Shown in pieces: positions 56,594 through 64,000 of a DNA stretch of 64,000 bases. The stretch covers positions 8,894,001 to 8,958,000 of the forward strand of contig OX637402.1 of assembly GCA_951799425.1 (NCBI GenBank), given 5' to 3'. The position numbers and the translations under genes are program-made. The notes beneath the pieces were generated by a model. It saw nothing but the letters and a program-made list of their open reading frames with translations. It ran no database searches and was not told where the DNA came from. This stretch comes from Ilex aquifolium (lineage: Eukaryota > Streptophyta > Magnoliopsida > Aquifoliales > Aquifoliaceae). Position 1 is the first letter of the stretch. Each line of letters begins with the position of its first letter.

Positions 56594-58855
56594 TGTAAAC
56601 TCCCACATGTAATAGAACTTATACCAACTATGTTGATATACAGATGTATGTTGTATAAGTTTGGTTTGGTTTTGGAAGGGTTTGGAATGGAGTGGAAATG
56701 TGAATGCACAGGGCAATTGGGGTAGATCAGGCAAAGCTTACCGGTACGCGTACCAGTACGACGAACTCCAGTAGCCTTAGCGTATCGGTACGCATACCGG
56801 TACGATTTGGCTGACTTCCTGATTTTCTGATTTCCTCCTCTCCTAAGCTATCCCCAAGCTACCCTTTCGTCCTTATTTGTCTCAAATAGTTGGGATGGTG
56901 TAGTAGATCCTATGGATGGTGGTATGTTGGGTCTAGGAGGGGTCAAGCGATTAAGAATATACATAGGCCTTGTATTTTAAAATTCTGGTAAATTTACTTT
57001 AGTAGTATGATAAATCATAAAATTAAATGTTTTTAGGATAAAATAACATTAAAAATGAATTCGGAACGTCTAAAAACCTTAGGGTGGTCATAGAGATCAA
57101 AATGGAGATAGTTAGTGGCAAAATTGTAATTTCAAGGAAAAATGTAATTTTTGGCCCTGTGAACAGTAAAAATGGGGATTGGGCAGCCTTATAACACCAT
57201 TTCCTTCCATTTTTCTCTCATTCTTTCACACCACCCTCAACCCACACCTCTTAGAACCCTAAAGGAAGATTAAAGGAGAAAGAAAATGGAGGAAGGAGGT
57301 CTATAGAGCTTGGGTTAGCTTGGAAATCTTGATTCAAGGTAGGGGTTTTCTTCCATTCTCTTGCATTGATGCTAGGGCATACATATATATACATTCTTTT
57401 GACTCTAAATCTTATATAATTGCTATGAAATTGTTGATTCTTGATATTTATGCAAATGTGGTCGTGTTTTGACCAATGCTATGGTGGAATCACCATTAAA
57501 ACTCTTTTCTTGGTCTCAAACCCTAGTTCTCAAGGAAAAGAGGGTTTTCTCTTGATTTTTCTTTGATTCTTGAATTCAAAAACTTTAGTGCTTGAAATTG
57601 AACCACAAAATGATATTTATGAGGATCTGTTGTATATTTTCTCACATTGTCTCTATTGTGCTACTTTATGAGAAATTTGGGGATTTTTGGGAATAGCTTG
57701 TTGTTTTTGAGAAAATTGTGGATATTGTATTTCTTGTATGGTTGTTTTGATGAACATGAGTGAGAGGTTCCTTGTAAGGATGCTCATGCCAAAGAAACAA
57801 GACCTTGAGGGTGAGAGGTTCCTTGTAAGGATGCTTGAGAAACCAAATCTTGAGGGTGAGAGGTTCCTTGTAAGGATGCTCATGCCAAAGAAACAAGACC
57901 GTAAGGGTGAGAGGTTCCTTGTAAGGATGCTCATGCCAAAGAAACAAGACCGTAAGGATGAAAGGTTCCTTATAAGGATGCTCATGCCAAAGAAACAAGA
58001 CCGTAAGGGTGAGAGGTTCCTTGTAAGGATGCTCATGCCAAAGAAACAAGACCGTAAGGATGAGAGGTTCCTTGTAAGGATGCTCATGCCAAAGAAACAA
58101 GACCGTGAGGGTGAAAGGTTCCTTGTAAGGATGCTCATGCCAAAGAAACCAAATCTTGAGGGTGAGAGGTTCCTTGTAAGGATGCTCATGCCAAAGAGAA
58201 CAATATTATATCATGTGTGGGTTATGGGTTTACTTTTGGGAAAATTGTATGGCTCCATGTTGGTAATTGGTTTCACCTCTCCGTTTAACTCTATTGTTGT
58301 TCGTAAACTAGAGATCTATTAAAATGTCCATGTTTTCCTTCAAAAGTTATATATGATATTTGTAAAATGAGACCAACTTGTTTTATATGTTTTCTAAACC
58401 TTGTTCGAGTTTGGGAGAATGTTGCTACAGAGTTTAGTGCTCACCCCCTACAAATAATATCTTTTCAGATTATAGTTTGGAGGAAGAGCTTAGAGTTGAT
58501 GAGCCGGCACAATGGGAAGCTCCAACAGACGGGAACGTGAATTCCGAGATTGATGCCTAGAGCTACATGCTCTTAGATTCTACCTTAGGAAGTTTATGTT
58601 GAGTCCATGAAATGTCTGATATTTTGGTTATTCCGCTGCAAACTCATAGTTGATTTTTTGGGATGTAATTGTCCTATTTGGGCATATTCTTTTGGATGTA
58701 ATGACCATGGTTTGACTTATTCTTTTGGGATTATGATGTAGATATTATGGTTGATGAATGTAATTTTCTTGATTTATGGATCTTATTAGTTGCTCTCATG
58801 AGGTGAAAGGGGTTTAAATAGTAATGTCGACCAAGGGGGATCTTGGGGCGTTACA
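56594..58855 (+). repeat. G2 LTR3, complete (2262 bp)
   Basis: The LTR runs from TGTAAACTCCC to TTGGGGCGTTACA and is followed by the GATTG duplication and A2 pol. It is the only full-length G2 LTR and carries the expanded 51-bp minisatellite. The sequence after the array (58200-58855) is absent from LTR1 and LTR2. Confidence 0.93.
57762..58197 (+). repeat. 51-bp minisatellite in G2 LTR3, about 8.7 units
   Basis: Units begin GAGAGGTTCCTTGTAAGGAT. Seven are 51 bp, the second is 45 bp, and the last is partial. Because 51 is divisible by three, long ORFs open on both strands (57738-58322 plus; 57653-58189 minus). They are repeat artefacts: there is no start context, and the repeats sit inside an LTR. 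Confidence 0.95.
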
Positions 58856-59156
58856 GATTGCGAAGTCAAGTACAAAAATTTTTCATGATAAAAATATCAT
58901 GCGAAAATCTTTTGAACCTTCTCAAAAAGTTTTATTATATAATGCAAAGCTTCATTTATTTCCTAGAAAACTAAGATCTAGATGGACAGGTCCTTATATT
59001 GTCAAGCAAGTTTTTGACTATGGAGCAATTGAAATTGAAAATCCAGTAACTTGAACTATCTTTAAAGTAAACGGTCAAATGCTTAAACCATATTATGATG
59101 GTTTTACTCAAGATATAACTTTTGTACAAATTTTTGATCCTATTTATGTGCTCTGA
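58856..59156 (+). pseudogene. A2 pol C-terminus, after G2
   Basis: This resumes A2 integrase at the duplicated GATTG and matches A1 residues about 1703-1798, including [19 protein letters not shown] and the RWTGPYIV motif. A stop at 59052-59054 interrupts it, and the ancestral end is near 59156. The upstream ATG at 58824 lies in the G2 LTR, so that chimeric reading frame is accidental. Confidence 0.9.
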
Positions 59157-59482
59157 AAAATAAATTGTTGTTTATTTCTCCATAATATTACTAATAAGTT
59201 GTAATTTATTTGACAGAGTAAATCTCCCGAGTAACAGCCAGATATCCCAATCGGTGAAACGACAACAGATTGCTGAATTATCTTATCAATGTTGATTATC
59301 ACTGTTTTTTACATTGCAGATAATGTTTAATTTAAGTTGGGGACGTATGAGTGTGGATTTTTTATTTGTATTTAGAGTATTAATTTGGTTTTAAATTTGT
59401 TTGTTTTTATGACTGGCAGACGTTAAAGAACCGGATAAAGAGTAATATAAAAAAATAAAATAAAATAATATATATATTTACA
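59157..59482 (+). other. A2 post-pol segment: splice-like signals and internal polypurine-like tract
   Basis: TACTAAT (59189-59195) and the acceptor TTATTTGACAG (ending 59216) match A1. TTTAAGTTGGGGA (59331-59343) repeats exactly 13 bases of the real polypurine tract at 63247. The donor-like GTATGAGT (59345) and acceptor-like ATGACTGGCAG (ending 59419) also match A1. Confidence 0.5.
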
Positions 59483-59962
59483 ATGGACGAAAAATTATTT
59501 TTGTTAAGTTTAATTCTACTGCGTCATCTTCTAAAAGATATACATGCATTGATCATGAAAAAAACGAGAAGAGTTAGAAATTTAGAAATTTTTGAAAGTC
59601 AACCAAAACCCTTGTGTGGAAAAAGTACATTTGCTAAACACCGACGAGCAAATCGTCTCGGTGGTTGTATAAGATGTGGTCGTACAGAACATTTGAGACA
59701 ACATAATCAGTGTGCGGAACCAATTTCAGGTCGAGCGTCAGATCGTTTACGGTGGATTAGGTATGGGCAGAGTAAGGATTATCCTGAGGCGCCTTCCTAT
59801 TCTACCCCAATGTTAACAAGATACGTAAGAAATGAAGTTAACCGTGTCACTGGTAATATTGATCCAGATAGTTCTGACTATGAATCAGTTGATCAAATGA
59901 GATATGAATTTTTGGAAGAATTATACATAATTATAAATATATATAATTGTAAATACTTATAA
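59483..59962 (+). CDS. A2 small ORF with zinc-knuckle-like motif
   Basis: This is an open homologue of A1 48114-48524 with the same start (MDEKLF) and CIRCGRTEHLRQHNQC in the same CX2CX4HX6C spacing. It is 23 codons longer because the original stop is lost; the extra tail is AT-rich sequence. That it stays open while A2 gag-pol and ORF2 have many stops could be chance for so short an ORF. Confidence 0.65.
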   Translation: MDEKLFLLSLILLRHLLKDIHALIMKKTRRVRNLEIFESQPKPLCGKSTFAKHRRANRLGGCIRCGRTEHLRQHNQCAEPISGRASDRLRWIRYGQSKDYPEAPSYSTPMLTRYVRNEVNRVTGNIDPDSSDYESVDQMRYEFLEELYIIINIYNCKYL

Positions 59963-60155
59963 TAATTGTAAATAAATGTAAATAACTATAAATTAATTAG
60001 GGAACTCATTAAATAAGAAATAAAAAATAAAAATAAAAACCACCAATTTTGACAAGAAAAAGTGTATTTTGTACTACAGGAATTCAAAGGAACAAATTAC
60101 AAAAACTCAGAACAGCAGCCTGGAGTGTGCAAACCCAAAAAACCAGCAAGATAAC

Positions 60156-60206
60156 ACCGTCCGGACGGTGGGCCAGGCGTCCGGACGTCAGTCCCCAATA
60201 TAAAAA
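60156..60206 (+). promoter_or_regulatory. A2 ORF2 leader: paired palindromes and TATA box
   Basis: ACCGTCCGGACGGT (60156-60169, perfect) and GCGTCCGGACG (60178-60188) precede TATAAAAA (60199-60206), 200 bases before the ORF2 ATG at 60406. The flank CCAGCAAG upstream is shared with the A2 3' LTR. Confidence 0.6.
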
Positions 60207-60405
60207 CTTCCACCATGCAAGACCGATTAGTTTTACCAAAAATTCGAAAACACCGAAAGTTTCCAAGGAAGAGCTCTCAAATCTGCTACACTCAACCGTT
60301 TTTCGTCAAATCTGCTCCAATTATTCTCTTACCCATCACATTTTGAAGATAACTACTGATTGAAATCAGTTGATACGGAGTATTTGAAGAAAAATCAAGA
60401 AAAAC

Positions 60406-61518
60406 ATGGATTCGAGACGAAGAACAAGAGGAACTTCAAGTCGGGCACAAAGGGATCAACCTCCACCACCTCAAGCACCTCCACAACAATCTGGACCGGG
60501 AAATTTCTTCAATCAGGTGATGTTTCTGAATTTTGAACTACAGTCCTGGTATGATGCTAATTTTCTGACTAAAACTATCATTTCTAAACGGCCAGTTATT
60601 TATGAAGATTTTGAGAATATAGGAGTAACACAAATTCTTGATGCAAGAGGATGGTTACATTGTGTTAGATTATCTGACCTTGCCAATGACTGTTTAGTTC
60701 GTGAATTTTATAGTAATGCTGATATAATTGGGGAAAGACAATTACGTGTGTTCGTACGGGGTATTGTTTTTCAAGTTACAACGGCTACTATAGCCGATTT
60801 TTTTCAACCCATGCAAAGACAAGAGAACCCAAAATATCCTTATACTGAACTACCTGATTTGAATGTCATAGGAAGAGAAGTGACGGGTAATCCATAATTT
60901 GTTTTGGGTAGACCAAATAAATATATAAAACAAGGAGATCTAACAGACAAATACAGAATTCTCAATATAATAACGGTGTACAGTTTGCTACCCCAAGCCC
61001 AAAAGAATCAAATTTATACTGAGCATGCTTATTTCTTATACGCATTTGGGATGAGACACACAATTGACCTACCGAACTTAATCATGGACCAAATGATACT
61101 TGTTGTGGATAGAAATAAACCATCACTCCCATATGCTATGTTAGTTTCGCAGCTATGCAGGAACAAGAGTGTGATCATTGATCCGATATGAAAGACAGTG
61201 GACCATTTTGGAGCATTGGATAAAACTTAATTGAAAAAGAGTCATGGAGGACAACCGGAAGACCAACCTGAAGCACCACCTGCACCACAAGAGGAGCTAT
61301 TTCAGCATCTTGAAGAATTCTTCCCACAAGAACAACAACACCCACAAGAGGATCAGCCATACATATCGGTAGATGACAGAACTGATAGACAGATCTTACT
61401 AGGGATGGAGACCAGCATTACTCATATCAACAAACACATGGATGAATATGAACAGAATCAAGCAGAAATCTTGAGGCTATTACGAGAACGTTTTGGAGGA
61501 GGACCATCCACTTCCTAA
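60406..61518 (+). pseudogene. A2 ORF2
   Basis: This is homologous to A1 ORF2 over its whole length and collinear: MDSRRRTRG start, CLVREFYSNA, NKYIKQGDLTD, IDLPNLIMDQM, a Pro/Gln-rich linker and end FGGGPSTS. Stops at 60895, 61189 and 61228 break it; the frame is otherwise maintained. Conservation of both ends supports the start chosen for A1. Confidence 0.88.
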
Positions 61519-63262
61519 AGACTGGAGATTCTACAGAAAAACTTTGCTATCTTTCACTCAGTTTTTAAATTATGCACTTTTACTTTATGCACTTGAACTT
61601 TAATTTATGTTTTGCATGTGTTTGTTTTAGACTTGTTTGTTTTGAACTTATGTATATGTTGAACTCTTTTGTTTAAACTAATGTGTGTTTAAGTTTGTTT
61701 TCTGTTAATTATGGAACTAATATTCTTAAAGTTAGGGAGACTATTTCATATGATTCACGGGTAAATTAAGTTAATATTTTAATGCCTTACAAGAATAGTC
61801 TTAATCTGATCACGCGGGATTTTCATATCTTAGTTGTGTATTATCTTAATATTTTTGTTTAAACCTATACACACTTAGATTTCTTTATTGTTAAAAACCT
61901 TATGAAATAATACACTCTTTGCATATGTAGTGGAGATATAGAACCTAGTGCAGATTTTGAACAAATCTTTCTTGGAGAGATATTCTACATCTACTCAAAA
62001 TACAAATCTTCGATTCAGCGGTAAACTTTCTTTGAATAATCTCATTATTTTTGTCTTGATTAGCACTTGTTAGATTATATTATTAACATTGTCCTTGAAA
62101 TTCTTTTAAATAGGAATTATACAAATGTATGAATTCTAGAAAATGATCTTAGGCCATTTTTAATTAATTTTGAGCCTTGTCCATTTTTTTTACAAAATTA
62201 TATCCTTAGTTAAGCCAGGATTGAGCCTGAAAGAGTATAAATTATTTTCTTAAAACCCAAAAAATAGCCGAGCCATAGAAGAATATATATCAAACTTACC
62301 TTTGCTACATAATTTTCTTGCACCCTCTTCTAAATCAATATGATACAAAGAAACAAAAGAAGAAGAAAAGAAGGAAAAGAAAAGAAAAAGAAAAGGATAT
62401 TTGCTATTAGCCATGAAGGAAATTTAAAAAGGAAAAACAGAAAAAAAAAAAAAAAAGAGCCAAGAAAGCGAAAAATGGAAATGCAAAGTTAGAGAAAGTT
62501 AGAAAGAGGTGTGCCACAATATAAAAGGTAGCTTTTAAATCCCATAGACGTCGTTTCTTAAACCCTAAACCAATGACCACATTACAACCCAGAAAAAAGT
62601 CATTTTTGATTCCAGAGATCATACATCTGTATAAATTCTATCAATCCAAAAAAGGAGAATGTTGATAATATAATCAATATAGTGTTAATATTCTTTCATG
62701 AGATTATGTCAAATTCCAATTTTATTCAAATAACCGCTCTTTTGATTTACTACATGTGAAATTATTTGTTTTGTTAACTATACTCCAATCACATGTAAAT
62801 CTTGAGAACAATCACTATAACATGTGTGTTATTTTTGCTGAGTGTATTCCAGGAAAGGATTGACATCAAGACTGTCATGAAAGAGGGTAATATTTCTCAA
62901 GTGATTTTTGAAAATAAGGAAATCATATGTTTTTATAAAAATATATAGATAATGTCACAACTAACATGTGTAACTCTTATAGTGATCAAAAAAGGAACTA
63001 TTCTGGCGAAACAAAAGGAATATTAATTTAATTATTTTGTGAAAAATATGAATTATAAACTCCTAACTACTGAAGTTTGTAGGTAGCTTCACTGAAAATC
63101 TTCACGAGACAAAACTCGTCCACTAGGAATCACCTAGGGGTTTAAAGGCTTATTGCATATGCTAAATGCAATCGTGAAAAATCTACGAAAATGATTTTAC
63201 CTCTGTTTGTATTATATTTTGTTTAATTTACTAGGGACTAGTAAAGTTTAAGTTGGGGAGTG
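61519..63262 (+). other. A2 long 3' non-coding region and polypurine tract
   Basis: This is collinear with the A1 region: CTGATCACGCGGGATTTTCAT (61806), GATCTTAGGCCATTTTTAAT (about 62144), a purine-rich block with GCCAAGAAAGCGAAAAATGG (62459), CACCTAGGGGTTTAAAGG (63130) and TTTAAGTTGGGGAG (63247-63260). No conserved ORF is present. Confidence 0.78.
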
Positions 63263-64000
63263 TGATTAACCCTAATTAGTATATAAATTAGAATACTTAA
63301 ATAAGTCAAAATAATATGATAAAATAACTAAAAACTATCAATTAGAGTCAATTAGGATTGTGCGTAAATTAGGGTTGTAATTGCGTTATGTTTAAAATTT
63401 CAGGGTTTAATGCAGAATTACCGGAGAATACGGGGAACGATATGTCAAAGCTTGAAACAACAAAGGAGCAAAGTGTAATATAAACAAAACAAGAGTCAGC
63501 ACTCAACAAGTTGATTTCCAGCAAGGCTCCACCGTCTGGACGGTGGAGGGGTGTCCGGACGGTGGCCCTTGGCGGCTGAACTTTATCCTTCCACCTCTTG
63601 CTTCCTTTTTTCTATATATAGGCCATGCATGGCCCTTTTCTTCACATGGCCGGGCAAGGAGAGAAAAATAGCTCCCGAGAGAATTCCAAAAAAAGAAAAA
63701 GAAAGAGAAAAAGAGAAAATGTAATCCAATCCGGTCCGTGATACACTCCAATCGATATTATGTATTTCTACATTTATGTTGTATCTTTCTATTCGGATAA
63801 GTGAACTGCTGCCAATTTTTTGTCTTGATTGATAATAAAAGTGGTTGTGTTTCAGTTGTTCCATGTGAAAGAAGTTTTAGAGGTTGTATTTTAATTTCAG
63901 TTGTAATGGAAACTGTTCGCACTCCTTGCTTGTCTGTAACAATGGGGCGTGAGTAGTTACTTATATCCTCCAGTGAGAGGTAAACTTATATATAATATTG
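63263..64000 (+). repeat. A2 3' LTR (cut by window end)
   Basis: The LTR begins TGATTAACCCTAATTAG and follows the LTR at 25540 with many differences. Palindromes ACCGTCTGGACGGT (63531-63544) and TGTCCGGACGGT (63552-63563) precede TATATATA (63613-63620). Confidence 0.88.

Larger units (their letters stand above)
32570..58855 (+). mobile_element. Tekay-like array G2: LTR-int-LTR-int-LTR
   Basis: Three LTRs (32570, 39014, 56594) bracket two internal units, and the whole is flanked by one GATTG duplication (32565-32569 and 58856-58860). Both units share the same two internal deletions, so one defective insertion was duplicated by unequal recombination. Later insertions are B2 in unit 1 and Athila A1 in the middle LTR. 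Neither unit has gag or an integrase core, so G2 could only have moved with help from a relative. Confidence 0.9.
25540..64000 (+). mobile_element. Athila-type element A2, degenerate, split by G2
   Basis: The 5' LTR is 25540-27382, the primer site 27389, gag-pol 27495-32569 continuing at 58856, the small ORF 59483, ORF2 60406, the 3' region to 63262 and the 3' LTR from 63263 beyond the window. All parts are collinear with A1. The two LTRs differ by many substitutions and indels, so the element is old. Its 5' LTR is preceded by another Athila's polypurine tract, so it is also the 3' LTR of A'. Confidence 0.88.

Noticed and set aside
57762..58197. CRISPR-like direct repeats
   Set aside because: Units are contiguous 51-bp tandem repeats without unique spacers, inside a plant LTR.
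57653..58322. Long ORFs on both strands (178 and 194 aa) with a repeated peptide
   Set aside because: They are produced by a 51-bp tandem repeat inside an LTR. Both strands are open for the same reason, and LTR1 and LTR2 hold only about three units.
58824..59054. ORF appearing to start in G2 and continue into A2 integrase
   Set aside because: The first 11 codons are G2 LTR sequence joined by the insertion. Only the part after 58856 is real Athila pol remnant.

Overview
The window is wholly plant LTR-retrotransposon DNA of the Ty3/gypsy type. I see no host gene, tRNA or rRNA gene. The organism is an angiosperm, probably a dicot. The evidence is Athila-type elements primed by tRNA-Asp, Tekay/Del-like chromoviruses with a C-terminal chromodomain, and a CRM-like chromovirus primed by initiator tRNA-Met. 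The density and nesting of insertions suggest pericentromeric heterochromatin (inference). I cannot name a species.

Layout. 1-2210 is the 3' end of an unclassified element X with its LTR, inserted in the reverse-transcriptase gene of a decayed Athila, A0 (2211-17130). A0's ORF2 is split by CRM-like element R (3873-13574), whose gag is itself split by a reversed solo LTR, B1 (6036-8654). A0's 3' LTR is cut off at about 17130 and joined to a 5'-truncated Tekay-like element G1 (to 22681). G1 abuts a solo-LTR fragment B3 (22682-23462) lying in the 3' non-coding region of another Athila, A' (23463-25539). The LTR at 25540-27382 serves both A' and the next Athila, A2, which runs to the window end. 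A2's pol is interrupted, with GATTG target duplications, by a Tekay-like array G2 (32570-58855) of the form LTR-internal-LTR-internal-LTR. The first internal unit of G2 carries solo LTR B2 (35419-38090). The middle LTR of G2 carries an intact young Athila, A1 (40311-54096, duplication CTCAT).

How it works. Only A1 looks autonomous. It has matching 1969-bp LTRs, a perfect tRNA-Asp primer site, one uninterrupted 1798-aa Gag-Pol with all catalytic residues, a small zinc-knuckle-like ORF and a 376-aa ORF2. The order of events is: Athila backbone, then G2 into A2, then unequal crossing-over that duplicated G2, then B2 and A1.

The most interesting signals are three. Athila elements carry paired GTCCGGAC palindromes plus a TATA box both in the LTR and again just before ORF2, together with a polypurine-tract-like sequence and splice-like signals after pol, which suggests a second internal transcription unit. 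CCGG-centred palindromes with family-specific arms occur in the LTRs of several unrelated families. The middle G2 LTR is a hybrid whose crossover can be placed within about 65 bp.
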